In this document: one piece after another, positions 11,283-22,864 of the stretch
Position numbering within the stretch: position 1 is the first letter of the stretch
How the letters are laid out: every line of letters starts with the position of its first letter
NCBI GenBank assembly: GCA_014529385.2
Contig: CM043944.1
Location: forward strand, 167,905,740 to 167,969,739
Source of the DNA: Adiantum capillus-veneris
Taxonomy: Eukaryota > Streptophyta > Polypodiopsida > Polypodiales > Pteridaceae
Length of the DNA stretch: 64,000 bases
Reading direction: 5' to 3'
Notes under the pieces: model-generated
The model's database searches: none
Told to the model about the DNA's origin: nothing
What the model saw: only the letters and a program-made list of their open reading frames with translations
Position numbers and translations under genes: made by a program

Positions 11283-11919
11283 TCATTGTGTATTGTGCAA
11301 AGTGCAAGAGCTCCCTCTCCTTCTCCAAGCAAGTATAGAGGTTGGGAGCCTACACCAACATTCTTGGCTATAAAAAGCAAATTCAACCAAGAGCCATGCT
11401 TCAATGCTTAAGCTTGCCATCTTCTCCATCTTCATTACTATGCTATTATGTATGCTAGCAAGAAGAGTGATAATGAGTGAGGAACTAATTCTTTCTCCTA
11501 TGAAATGTTTCTTCTTCCGCTTCCCTACCCTCATTCCCTGCTAGCTCTCTCCACCTTCGAAGGTGTTTGAGGTCTTCGGACTAAGGCTTGGGAAAGTTAA
11601 TGCTTTCCACAAAGTTTATGTTATGCTCATGATGCATGAATCTTTCCATCTTCATTGCATCACCTAGGTTACAAGGAACACACGGTTTGTATTGTAACAA
11701 GTCTCTCTTGATGGGAGAAACAATAATACAAATTCCTATCAGACGGGGAGCTGGCTCCACATAAATCTGGTCCTCAACTGTTGTCATGTACTGTAGACTC
11801 TCTGTCTTGCAAAAGTATTGTTCATGCCAAGTTAACTAAATGTTGTGTTTATGTTGCTACCATCAATTAATCCCCTAAAAAGTATTTCTCTAATTTTGGC
11901 TACTATCAAAGTTAATACA
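11105..11919 (+). repeat. 3' LTR of gypsy copy A, internally deleted
   Basis: Only about 815 bp against about 1,550 bp in the 5' LTR. The first about 75 bases match, then the sequence jumps from GGAGAATAAACGAGATA straight into the CT/CA microsatellite, skipping roughly 750 bp (about 4,520 to 5,275 in the 5' LTR). A second small deletion near the right end removes TAGGCCATTTCCAA-like bases, but the terminal TACA is kept and the TCTAT target duplication follows. Confidence 0.9.
11188..11284. repeat. Compound (CT)n(CA)n microsatellite
   Basis: About 65 bases of CT followed by about 30 bases of CA inside the 3' LTR of copy A, longer than the homologous array in the 5' LTR. The deletion junction of this LTR lies at its left edge. 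Confidence 0.95.
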
Positions 11920-11988
11920 TCTATTCTCATATTAATAATAATCTCCTTTTCATTAAGCTAAATTTATATTCTACGTCTTTTGTATGTG

Positions 11989-12269
11989 TTTTAATTCTTA
12001 CGATGTGTGCCACAAAGCATCTATATTCACAGCATTAGACATTTTGTATAGACAAGCATAGCTATTGGGTATTCACATCTATATTGATAGCATTGGACAT
12101 TTTGTATCGACAAGCACGGCTATTGGGTATATGGTCTTTTGCATGTGCACCAACATATGGTGTGCACCTTCTTAGTTTAGTCACTAGCCTATATGGCATC
12201 TCGTCTTGTGACTTCCATGTGATGTGTATGAGGTGTACTAACATCCAAATGAGGTGTACATGAGTCCAA
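11989..12269 (+). repeat. Dispersed repeat flanking a short LTR (first copy)
   Basis: About 280 bp that recurs at 34242-34467, for example CATGTGCACCAACATATGGTGTG and TTAGTTTAGTCACTAGCCTAT. Both copies lead directly into the short LTR that begins TGxCAGGCC. This copy also carries an internal tandem duplication of about 57 bp (about 12018-12072 and 12073-12131) that the 34-kb copy lacks. No coding potential seen. Confidence 0.8.
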
Positions 12270-12408
12270 TGGCAGGCCTAAGGTAGGATTGGGTAGGCCA
12301 AGGGCCAGGACACACATGTGATACAAGAGGCTATATTTAGCAAGCTAAGGGCCTATAAATGGCATGGTTGGGTGGAGATGTGCATATGCTAGTCCACAAG
12401 CTCTTACA
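12270..12408 (+). repeat. Short LTR of the LARD-like element
   Basis: 139 bp from TGGCAGGCCTAAGGTAGG to CTCTTACA. Homologous LTRs begin at 18644 (fragment), 34468 (cut at 34589) and 61403. It contains TATATTTAGC and CCTATAAATGG, plausible TATA-like promoter boxes about 50 and 75 bases before the LTR end. Confidence 0.65.
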
Positions 12409-12409
12409 C

Positions 12410-12421
12410 TGGTATCACAGC
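12410..12421 (+). other. Primer-binding-like site of the LARD-like element
   Basis: TGGTATCACAGC, one base after the LTR end. It differs at one position from the tRNA-iMet site TGGTATCAGAGC found in the gypsy elements of this window. Confidence 0.65.
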
Positions 12422-12495
12422 TCAGGGCAACGATGAAGGAGGAAAGAAGGCATTGATCAAGCTGGTAGGTGGTCTTGCATGAACTTTCATGTAGG

Positions 12496-12639
<144 letters not shown>

Positions 12640-12825
12640 TCTTGAGGGTACCATGCGGGTGCAACGGGGGCTAGGGCCATGGGAAATCCCCCTTCCATAT
12701 AGGAGGTTAGGTCGGAAAATTGCTCAGAGCTGCAAGGTATTGGTCTCTTTGGGGTTGCAATGGCAGTGCAAGCGAATCCCATCAGTGTAGCCTCAAAAAT
12801 GGAAGCCCATGGAGGGCGTTCTCAT

Positions 12826-12954
<129 letters not shown>

Positions 12955-15040
12955 GCAGGCCTCTACAACAACGTGGCCAAATAGTTTTCAAGCATTTTTT
13001 TTTAAAAGAAATTTGGGTGCCCTATGTTGGGCACCCTCCCCTACTAGGAGCCATGTCCCATGCTAGTGGGTTCCATAGGTTTGCGGTGGCATGTGCTTGC
13101 AAGGGTTTGCAGTCATGCAAGGCAACATGATCAACCTCATCACCTTGGAGCACCAGCCAAGACCACGGCCAGACCACGGCCAAGGAGGTTTAGCAAGATT
13201 CATGGCATGCAAGTTGCAATTAAAACAAAAGCAGTCGGTTCATAGAAAGACTCAAAGTTTACCATCAAGCATAAAACATGGATTGATACTCGATGTGTTT
13301 TCTCGGATATGAAGCTCAAAGACTTTTCATAGCCATAATACACCATGAAGACTCTCGGCAAGGCTATCTTAGCATGCAGCTTTTCATAGGTTGTATAAGA
13401 CACAATCGGGTGGGTTTCTTCACATCTACATGCAAGGTATTTGTTGAGGATTCTTTGGTGTTTTGGGAACCATATTGGTGTATCTAACAAGGTTTTAGAT
13501 TCCAGGTACTCATTTAATTATGGAATCATATGCTTTTTTTTAAATATTGTGAATTAATCTTGTCATGAGCTGAATTCAAACTTGTTGATGATTACCACCC
13601 AAGGGGTATGTTTAAAGCTTTTAAATCATGGTTTGCTTGTTGTTACATCAAGGCTGTGAATAGACTTATCAATTTCCATTCATCTCCATGGATTTACGAG
13701 TAGGAATGATCGTTACTTTTACAATTCCACATGCATATGACTTATGCATATGTGGTATGCTTGAAATTTGAAAATTGGTTTTCTACATGCCATGATGCAT
13801 CATTATTTTACAGTTTGTGTTGACTTACAACAAGGCTATGAGTCAATTCGGCTATACCTAAATTATTGTAAGTTAATTGGGCTTTTCTTTAAATTTTTGT
13901 AAGTCATTGGGGTTGTTCCTAAATTGTTGTTTTCTACTTACATGGGTACACAACTGTTTGACAAGTTTCTTATGCTTGATATGTTTTTCTAACCTATTTC
14001 CAACATAGCTTGATTTTGTAGCAGCACATCTATGAATTGCTTATCAAGCATATTATCTTAAAGGAGAGACAAACATAGTGTTCAACTTTGAGGGTGATCG
14101 CACGCCTTGCCCACAGAGTATATAAGATATTCTGAAGGGCATGAGTCATATTCTAAAGGTTAGGATTATGGTAAGCCAAATTGAGTTTGATAAGTTGCAG
14201 GACCATTTTTGGTAATTAGAAGTCAGGCAACATTTTCTTGAGCAAGAATAAGATCGTTGAAGTCGGTCATCCACTCCTGGGTCACTAGGAAATAGATTAT
14301 ATGAGGGGTAATTTCCAGTGACAAGTCAGTTGAATTTCCAGTGAAACGAGCCAATTGAATTTTCAATGACAAGCCAGTTGTCCAGAAAAATAATGTTCAG
14401 TTTTTTCCACCACAAGTGGTAGGAAAGTGTGAGCAAAATAACTTTCTGGACGGAATGCCAGTGAAGCATAGGTTGTCTAAAACAAAGTTCCAAAGGGCAA
14501 AGTGCCAACAACTCTGCTTCAACTTCTTGGGACCACACCAATGCAAGCCTTGTCAATAGGAAAGGCATAACAATGGTCTTAGCATGAGCTCAATTTCTTG
14601 GTGCATTGGCACATTGGTTTTGGGATACCCATTTTGATACATTACATGTCTTGTTTTGGTCAATCTTGGATGTGTTTTTTTTTCCTTTGTTAGTATAGAT
14701 ATTTTGGTGCTTGCTAACAAAGAACGAACATAATACATTAAAAGGACCTACATCAAAGGAACTCGATTAACAAGTAAAGTGCCCACAACCGCACACAAGG
14801 TAGGTGGGTCAATGTGTGACTTATTTTTCTACTACATATCTATGAGAGAGAATCATATATGTTTTTGCAGGCCATCAGAAGAAGCATGGCTTCTACCCCA
14901 TACAAAGGTACTACCCATTAACTTGGGTCAAGGACATGGAAAAAAAAATTGACACATTGGCAATAAGAGGATATAAGCTCACATGTTACATATGGCAATG
15001 TTGAATCATGATGTATCCATTCCAGTACAAATTGTGCAAG

Positions 15041-15207
15041 GCATTTTTAGTATCGACTCAAATTGTTGAGACCATCATTGAAGCCAAGAACTTATCACTC
15101 TATATTTTCAATATCCATGCAATGCATTTTTAGTATCTGCTCAAATTGTTGAAACCGTCATTGAAGCCAAGAACTTATCATTCTATTTTTTCAATATCCA
15201 TGCACGG
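15041..15207. repeat. 83-bp tandem duplication
   Basis: Units 15041-15123 and 15124-15207 share GTCATTGAAGCCAAGAACTT-type sequence with a few changes. The homologous place near 63,350 has one unit, so the duplication arose in this copy only. Confidence 0.8.
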
Positions 15208-15220
15208 CATGCTAGTGTGG

Positions 15221-15435
15221 TGGAATCAATTCCACTAAATCATTGTTTACGCTTCCACTATAACATCAGCTACTCTGTTGAGGGTGAGTTTAGGTTGGTA
15301 TATTTGCTTGTGTTTGTTGTATTGATATAGTGGAATCAATCCCACTAAATCATTGTTTACACTTCTAGTATAACATCGGCTACTCTGTTGAGGATGAGTT
15401 GAGGTTGGTATATTTGTTTGTATTTGTTGCATATC
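15221..15435. repeat. 110-bp tandem duplication, shared between element copies
   Basis: Units start TGGAATCAATTCCACTAAAT (15221) and TGGAATCAATCCCACTAAAT (15331). The same two-unit arrangement is found near 63442-63660, so it predates the split of the two copies. TGGAATCAATTCCA is itself close to palindromic. Confidence 0.8.
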
Positions 15436-16158
15436 ATTGCAGCGGCGGGCACTATGCAATTGGTTGTATGCACAAGGTACATGCATTACAGATGATGCTT
15501 TCTATTGGTATCAAGTAGACATGGCCTTGCTATCAAAGCAGCTAGTTCATGGGAAGACATGAATCTGCTAGACCCTCAAGGATGGTAATCTTTTGTTTTA
15601 AAAAACCAAAAAAAAAAATAGTATGACTAGCTTCTTTTTGGTTTTGAGAATCTTTCTCCTCTTTTCATGGGAGATATGATTGTTTTAATATCTAGTTTTA
15701 TCATTCCCATTTGAGAGGATATTTTGTTTACTTTATAGCATTTATTGTGTCTATAGGAGTGGTATTTTCAGGGGTATAACCAGTTAATGATAAATGACTC
15801 CATAAGTGTTGTGGGTCATTCATTGGCCTCTTCGCAGTTGTACTTTCAAAGAAAGAAGTTCTCAATCTACCAAAGGGTAGTAGATAAGTTCAACTTACCA
15901 AGTTTCTTACAATCACTATTGGTGACACAATTTAACCAAGGGTTTTTGATTGCCACGATAACACCGAGAGTATCAGTTAAATAATGGTTAATTTCCACTA
16001 ATTCTAATTTAGTGGTTACAAGTCAAAGACATATTGGGCCTTTTGAAGTTTGACTTTTGGTAATGTACCATTGAAGTTTCAAAAGTGCACTTCACTCAGA
16101 GTATGTGTAAGCTATTTCTACCTCCTGTTAAGTATATGATTTGGTTTAGTTTCATTCC

Positions 16159-16658
16159 TAAATATCATTTGATTGAGTTTTCGAAGTGGGATGCATATGC
16201 TAGAAGGTTTTCATCCATTTTTCTCTTCAGACACAGGATAAGGTAATGTAGGAGCAAAGAGAAGTTTGGGACAATACTGTACCAAATACATTTTTGCACC
16301 CTACAATTAGCTCTCCTCAATCTCAAAAAAATAAAAAATATTTCAAAACATACTATATAAATGAAGGGCGAGTTTAGGAAATGAAAACACACATGAAGGT
16401 GGAATTTCTAAATATCATTTGATTGTGTTTTCCAAGTGGGATGCATATGCTAGAATGTTTCCATCCATTTTTCTCTTCAGACACATGATAAGGTAATGTA
16501 GGAGTAAAGAGAAGTTTGGGACAATAGTGCACCAAATACATTTTTGCACCCTGTAATTAGATCTCCCCAATCGGAAAGAAATAAAAAATATTTCAAAACA
16601 TACTATGTAAATGAAGGGTGAGTTTAGGAAATGAAAAGAAAGATGAAGGTGGAAAGTC
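16159..16658. repeat. 250-bp tandem duplication
   Basis: Two units (16159-16408 and 16409-16658) begin TAAATATCATTTGATTG and stay alike throughout. The short open frames on the minus strand in each unit (FLNSPFIYIVCFEIFFI) are copies of each other and are not a recognised protein. Confidence 0.85.
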
Positions 16659-16787
16659 AAAAGACATATAAATGTGGAAAGTTAAAAGACCTTTTGTGTC
16701 CATATAAAGAGGTGGTCTACTTCACTTTGTATATTTGTGTTTCTCTTCTTGTTTATTTTTCCTTTTGCGTTTTCTTCTCTTTAAAGT

Positions 16788-16792
<5 letters not shown>

Positions 16793-16819
<27 letters not shown>
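16793..16819. repeat. (CT)n microsatellite
   Basis: About 27 bases of CT in the interior of the LARD-like element. Confidence 0.95.
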
Positions 16820-16822
<3 letters not shown>

Positions 16823-16859
16823 GTTGTATCCATCCTTCTCACGCCCAGCTAATACTATT

Positions 16860-18628
16860 GCAAATCTACGTGCTTTGTCATTGCCCGTTGTTGCCCGTGC
16901 TATAGAGTAATGCATCATTTTTGTTGTTATTGTCTTTTATTTTTTTTGAAGCCATTAGCAATCATAGACCTACATGGTAGGGTTTCATTTGGCACATGGT
17001 GTTAGTCACAAGCTGTGCAACATGGTTTAGGAACTCATGGATTTTGGTTTAGCTAGTGTGGATCAAGGTCCATGTGGGCCCCTCTCACTCATGTTGATGA
17101 GTTTTTACAGTTATCTCCACACACATGTACATCTCGTACTTGATGGATGTCTTTTTATTGATGTCATTACATGAGACATATTCCACGTGTGGAGAATATG
17201 AATCTCTGGGATTGACACTAGCACATGTTTAATTGTTCCTTGCAAGGACAAAGTCCCTAGATGTTGGTCAAAACCGTTTATTAGATCATTTTGAGCACAT
17301 TATATTGGGAACAATTTCAGTGGCCAAAGATTATCGAATACCAAGTAAGACTTGTTAGAGTTACAAGTATTGTTAAACAACTTTAACGGATGGTTGTTTG
17401 TGCATATAGTAACGCTATGTTCTGTGAATGAAAATGTTTCTTTGTTTATACCAAGGTCTAGTTTATTTTTCACATTCTATTATGGTTCAAATGTTTTAAC
17501 AAGGCTTCCTAGTGTTGCAGAGGGATGTGTCTAGTTTTTTTCATAGAACTATTTACCCTCCTCTTCTATGCATGCTATGAGTATACATCCACCATAAGCA
17601 TTGGCAACTATAGTCATGAAAATGCATGTTTGGATCAATTTTTGCTAATTGTATGCACACTAGGTGTTATGGTCCCTAGTGTTTAGCAAAGGCGGGTTTG
17701 GAGCAGCACGCAAATTCATGCAATTTATATCTTATGAAGCATTTTACACTATATGTGCAATATCTCTATGAGAATTATTGTGGATCTACCAATCACCATA
17801 AGCGGTCATTACTCAATTCTAGTGCTTGTAGATAATTTGACTACACTTTGTATAGTTCATTCAATTCTCTATGCAATCTCTAAAGTAAATCAAGTTGGTT
17901 GTTCATAACATTGTTTATGACTCAGTCATATTACAAGTAATTGTGACCCAGTTTACTAGTCATTCTCAAAGACTAATTGTAAATGATTGGGATTACAACT
18001 CAGTACTGACAGTGTCTAGAGACAGATAAGTAGTTTATAAGCGCTCATCTTGTGGTAGATGATATGCTAGCAGAAAGCAATCCAACTTGAAAATTTATCT
18101 CTCTAGTTGGAGTTTGCTTACCATGAGGCAAATCATGCTGCGACTAGATGTAGTCCCTGCAATGGTTTAAGTCAAGTTCTCAACCTCAATCACCAGTTAT
18201 GGTGGGGTTGTTTACTGATGAGAAATGATAGCAAGTCAAGGACTTAATCATTGTTGCTGATGGGTTTTGTTAGCATGTCACTTTCATGGAAAGTTGAGAG
18301 AGGTATTCTTGCATGTTCTAGAACATTCAAAAGACTAAAACCTGGTCATTCATTTAGACACCTCTTAGTTGTGGTAACTCATTTAAAATACTCAAGTAAT
18401 TTATAAATAGAGTCTATACACTATGCTACATTTAAGCATGTTACACAAACATTTGCAAAGGGACAACAATGTAGAACATCAAGATATTTTTCTTGGTTTC
18501 ATTGAACCTCCTACTGAATCGTGTATTGGCCAAGTGGACTTTGGGATCCATGAGGGGGGCAGTATGGAAAACATTAGTGTTCTTACGAAGGTATCACCAC
18601 TTTTGTTTTTTAGGACGAAAATTTTTCT
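16860..18628 (+). other. 3' interior of the LARD-like element, non-coding
   Basis: No open frame worth calling. From about 17,400 onward it aligns with 60,260-61,390, for example CTATTATGGTTCAAA and TTATGGTGGGGTTGTTTACTGATGA. It ends in a purine tract at 18629-18643. Confidence 0.6.
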
Positions 18629-18664
18629 CAAATGGGGAAGTAATATCAGGCCTAAGGTAGGATT
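18629..18664 (+). repeat. Purine tract and interrupted 3' LTR start of the LARD-like element
   Basis: CAAATGGGGAAGTAA (18629-18643) is followed by TATCAGGCCTAAGGTAGGATT, which matches the first 21 bases of the LTR at 12270 except that the initial TG has become TA. The LTR stops where copia C1 begins at 18665. Confidence 0.65.
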
Positions 18665-18882
18665 TGTTGGAATTAGGGAAGAAAACACACACAGCTTGGA
18701 GAAGACGAAGTAAGCTCACGGCACACAACAGAGACTGTATTACTTAGTGTGCAATGGAAAGATAGATAGCCCTAGAATGATGGGCATATATACAATGCAG
18801 GGGGTTGAACCTCCTAGTGAGAAAAAATGCCTCGGTGATCCTAACTGTGTTCACACACATCACTACCACATGAATATGGTAA
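18665..18882 (-). repeat. 3' LTR of copia C1
   Basis: On the plus strand it starts TGTTGGAATTAGGG (18665). Its inner boundary is placed by a minus-strand purine tract, the complement of TAAATCCCCTTTGGG (18883-18897). It is about 218 bp, typical for copia. The 5' LTR partner is missing, so both boundaries are inferred. Confidence 0.6.
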
Positions 18883-18961
18883 TAAATCCCCTTTGGGAGT
18901 GATACAGTGAATGAGATCTGGCCCATAGACTAAAGGGAAGTCACATGCCATGAGGACATGA

Positions 18962-19387
18962 TCAGTCCACAAAGGAGAGTAAGCCCAAAGCTTTGTGGAA
19001 AGATTCGAACTTCTCACGAGACAATGCCTTTGTGAAAATATCTGCAAGGTTGTCTTGTGTTGGCGCATAAGCCAAGCTGATGTCTCCTGCTGCGAGCCTC
19101 TCCCTGACATAGTGGTAATGCATCTCAATGTGCTTTGTCCGAGCATGAAAAATTGGGTTCCTTGCAACTGCGAATGCACTCTGACTATCAATGTAGATAG
19201 TGTTGGCAGTGTCAAGTCCAACACCCAAATTAGCCATTAGGCATCTGAGCCATACACACTCAACTGTAGGTGTGAAGATTGCCCTGTACTCAGCCTCAGA
19301 ACTAGAAGTGGCCATAGTAGGTCGTTTCTTGCTCAACCATGATATACATGAACTTCCAAGCATGAAACAAAAACCACTCGTGGACAC
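18962..19387 (-). pseudogene. RNase H of copia C1
   Basis: A 141-codon open frame with copia RNase H motifs: SSSEAEYRAI, then IDSQSAFAVARNPIFHARTK, then HYHYVRERL and DIFTKALSREKF, ending in a stop. RNase H removes the RNA strand after reverse transcription. This segment is intact as far as it goes, but it lies downstream of a broken RT, so it would not be made in frame. Its end abuts the 3' purine tract and LTR. Confidence 0.9.
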
Positions 19388-20834
19388 TCATGTCAAAACA
19401 AACATCCCAATCTGAGTCCAAAAAAGCATGTAAGTCTAGCGGTAATGATCCCCCTTGGGATAAAACAAGCCAAGATGTAAGTGCCACTCAAGTAGCGGAA
19501 AATCCTCTTGACAACCTGGCAATGCTTAGACTCTGGGCTATGCATAAATCTGTTGACTTATGAGACTGCAAACTCAATATCCGGTCTTGTGTTGAATACA
19601 TAAATGAGGCAATCAAGAGCATTTTGGTAAAGAGCGACATCGGTAAAATCACCAGCATCATGAAGACTCAATTCAAACATGTTTCCGTGGGAGTGGAAAT
19701 AGGTTTGCAATCCTCAAGTCCAAACTTACATAGCAATGTCTCTATGTAACTTTTCTGACACAAGGCATACCACCATCACACTACTTAAACTGTATACCCA
19801 AGTAATGATGCAACCACCTCAAATCTTTCATATTGAAAGTACCATTCAAATCAGCCTTAAATTCAGCAACATATCTCTCATTTGGTCCAGTGATCAGTAA
19901 ATCATCTATATAGAGAAACACAATGAGAAGTACATCACCCTCATGCTTTACATACAATGTGCTTTCTATTGGACTGAACTACAAAAGCCTCATTTGACCA
20001 AATGAGTGTTAGCCTTCTCATACCAAGTACGAGGAGATTGCTTCAACCCATACAAACCTTTCTTACATTTGCACACTTTATCCTCTCGTCCTTTGTTCAC
20101 AAAACCACAAGGTTGCGTTACATAAACTTCCTCAAATATGTCACCATTCAAGAAAGCAGTAACAATGTTTGATTGATGTACATCCCAACCAAAATGATAT
20201 GGCAATGCACATAGAAAATGCACAGTAGTCACACGACAAGTGGGAGCAAAAGGCTCTTCATAATCTATGCAGTTTTGTTGTTTATAACCCTTTGCAACAA
20301 GTCAAACCTTTCAGCGACCAATCTCACCATCCGGCTTGCATTTCAACTTGTAAACCCACTTCGTACCAATGGCCTTTTTGCTGGGAGGAAAATCACATAA
20401 AGTCAATGTGTCATTTTCTATAAGTGCATCATATTCCGATTGCATGGTATCCATCCAATTTTTTGAATCATGTGTTTCCTCAAAAGATAGAGGTTCCTTA
20501 ACATCATGTAAGCAAGAACAACCAAAGCATAACAATCTGATGCATAAGATGCATGGCGAGAATCTGAACGAGTAAGACTAGACAAAGGTACATCCAATTT
20601 ACTGTCATGCAAAGTATGCACCAACCATTTAGGCATACATCTAGCCTGCTCATTCTAGACCCTTTCCTCATCAAGTACATCATGTACATCAGCATCAATA
20701 ATAGGCTGATGTGTAACAATTTCAGCAACCCCTATAGGCTGTACATTTGCCTCATTGGAATTTACATTTGAACCTTCACCAGTGAAAAGAGGCAACAAAG
20801 TGTCATAAATGTCTTGTGAGCTTACATTATTGTC
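19388..20834 (-). pseudogene. Reverse transcriptase of copia C1, broken
   Basis: Pieces of the copia RT in several frames: WMDTMQSEYDALIENDTL and KKAIGTKWVYKLK (about 20460-20330), DVHQSNIVTAFLNGDIFEEV (about 20175-20120) and KKGLYGLKQSPRTWYEK (about 20060-20010). The 19.4-19.99 kb portion reads only as scraps. Upstream (20.5-20.83 kb) is the linker from integrase, which joins in sequence to 30,895 on the other side of gypsy copy B. Confidence 0.88.
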
Positions 20835-20839
20835 TCTAG

Positions 20840-22452
20840 TGTCATAAAATCTAATATCTAATATCTAACCAACCCAAATGATTCTCTCATATTAAACTGA
20901 TCACTTAATGTGGGAGAATAAACGAGAACAAGGGTTAAGATATAGACGTGCTGATAGATCTATCTCAACACGGGGCCAATGGTAAAGGGGCCCAAATGAG
21001 AGATGGTCTATCAAAGAGCAAGGCTAACAAATGGAGCATAAGACCTTAGGGTTAGCTTCATTGAAGACCTCCAATAATGTGTGTAAAAGTCCTTTGACCT
21101 TAGGTAAGCTAGGGCTGGAGCTTGAGGCGCAGGAACCCGACCCAGCTCGAGATGCTTGTCCCGCTTGTCATGCTTGATGATTGAGGTTCTTGAGATGCTT
21201 GAGGTGCTTAATTATTGAGATGCTTGAGGTGCTTGACATGCTTGAGATGCTAGGGTTTCACTTGATCTGAGAACTTAGCCCAAGCTTAAAGTGCTTAAGG
21301 GCCAAGCTTGTGGTGGGAACTAGGCCTATGCATGAGGGGCTTGAGGTGTCAAAAAGTCAAATATTCAATCCCTACAAGGAGGACGAGCCCTACATGAGGG
21401 GGGATGAGAGAGAACACCCACACACTCACACAAGGCATGCATGGTACAAAGAAATCAAAAGGGACACTTGTCAAGTTCCTCCTCATGTTGCCCTCATGGT
21501 GTGCCTGAAGCCTATTGGTTGGCCACCCAAGGGTTCCAATGATAATTTAGGAGATTTAATTACTTGATTTTGCATTTATCTATCCCTCTCTCTCAAAGGG
21601 GAAAGGGAGACACTTGTCTCAAGGCTACCCTTGCTGTTTGTAATGCCTCCTGCTTATGATTGGTTAGGCCTAGAGGGGTCCAATGAGCTTCAAGCATGAG
21701 CTACAAGGGGGGCTCAACCCAAGCAAGCTAGGGGGTTGCTTAGGGGGTATACTCACCCACACAAACTCACAAACACTCTTATTGTGTGCTATGCAAAGTG
21801 CAAGAGCTCCCTCTCCTTCTCCAAGCAAGTAGAGGTTGAGAGCCTACACCAACACTATTGGATATGGAATGCAAATCCAACCAAGAGCCATGCTTCAATG
21901 CTTAAGCTTGCCATCTCCTTCTTCTTCATTACTATGCTATTATGTATTCTAGCAAGAAGAGTTATGATAAGTGAGGAACTAATTCTTTCTCTTACGAAAT
22001 GTTTCTTCTTCCTCTTCCCTACCCTCATTCCCTGCTAGCTCTCTCCACCTTCGAAGGTGTTTGAGGTCTTGGGACTGAGGCTTGGGATAGTTAAAGCTTT
22101 CTTCAAGTTTATGTTATGCTTGTGATGCATGAAGTTTTCCATCTTCATTGCATCACCTAGGTTACAAGGAACACAAAGATTGTATTCTAACAAGTCTCTC
22201 TTAATGGGAGAAATCATAATACAAATGCCTATTGGAGGGGGGACCGGCTCCACATAAATCCGGTCCTCAACTTTTGTCATGTTCTCTAATTTCTCTCTCT
22301 TGCAAAATTATTGTTCATGCCAAGTTAACTAATTGCTATGATTATGTTGCTATCTTCAATTATGTTCACCCGCTATGCTCACAAAGTCATTTCTCAAAAG
22401 TACTCTCATTAATTTCCGCTACTCTCAAATTAAATAGGCCAATTCCATTACA
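20840..22452 (+). repeat. 5' LTR of gypsy copy B
   Basis: 1,613 bp, TGTCATAAAATCTAATATC...CCATTACA. It holds the uninterrupted site CAAGCTTAAAGTGCTTAAGG (21281-21300), which serves as the empty-site control for the DNA transposon in the 3' LTR. Confidence 0.92.
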
Positions 22453-22453
22453 T

Positions 22454-22465
22454 TGGTATCAGAGC
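22454..22465 (+). other. Primer-binding site (tRNA-iMet)
   Basis: TGGTATCAGAGC, one base after the 5' LTR of copy B. It is identical to the site in copy A. Confidence 0.93.
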
Positions 22466-22864
22466 ATTTGGTTTCTCTTTTCTTGCTTAAGAAGAGAGGT
22501 CCTTAAGTAACCTATAAATGGTTGATGTTGTTAATTATATTAGGGTAAGTGGAACTGGGATCTATTATCGGTTTTGTTATTCCACTTTGTGGGGGATGGT
22601 GCACACCTCGGGAGCTTTGGACTTAATAATGGAGTCTTTTTAGACTTGCCTATGGCTTTACCATTATTGATCCATAAGAAGTCCAAAAGGAGCTAGCCCT
22701 TAGCAACTCTGCTATGTTAGACCTACTCCTCTACTCTCTATAATTAACCACTTCAAGCCGTGGGTGTAGATACTTAAGATCTGATTTTCAAAGGCTAAGA
22801 GGAGTGGCAAGTAAGGTTTTGAATTGCCAAAGATACACTAAGTACATACATAAATTTTGTTAAC

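Larger units (their letters stand above)
4443..11919 (+). mobile_element. Ty3/gypsy chromovirus-like element, copy A (degenerate)
   Basis: A complete but dead LTR retrotransposon. LTRs begin TGTCATAA and end TACA. The 5-bp target duplication TCTAT is exact (4438-4442 and 11920-11924). Order: 5' LTR, tRNA-iMet primer site, gag, protease, RT, RNase H, integrase, C-terminal chromodomain-like segment, polypurine tract, 3' LTR. It belongs to the same family as copy B (20,840) and is related to G3 (41,423). Damage includes many stops and frameshifts, a gag deletion, a lesion removing the first RT aspartate, and a deletion of several hundred bp in the 3' LTR. Confidence 0.93.

Noticed and set aside
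13200-13490. Minus-strand frame in the LARD-like interior that is partly alike in the 61.7-kb copy
   Set aside because: The likeness is that of homologous DNA; the second copy has stops in the same frame, so there is no sign of protein constraint.
15221-15435. CRISPR-like direct repeats
   Set aside because: Only two units, 110 bp long, in a plant retroelement; ordinary tandem duplication.
17425-17515. Peptide-level similarity (SLF-x-PRS, FTFYYGSN) between 17.4 kb and 60.3 kb
   Set aside because: Explained by nucleotide homology of the two element copies; both frames end in stops within a few codons and the changes are spread over all codon positions.
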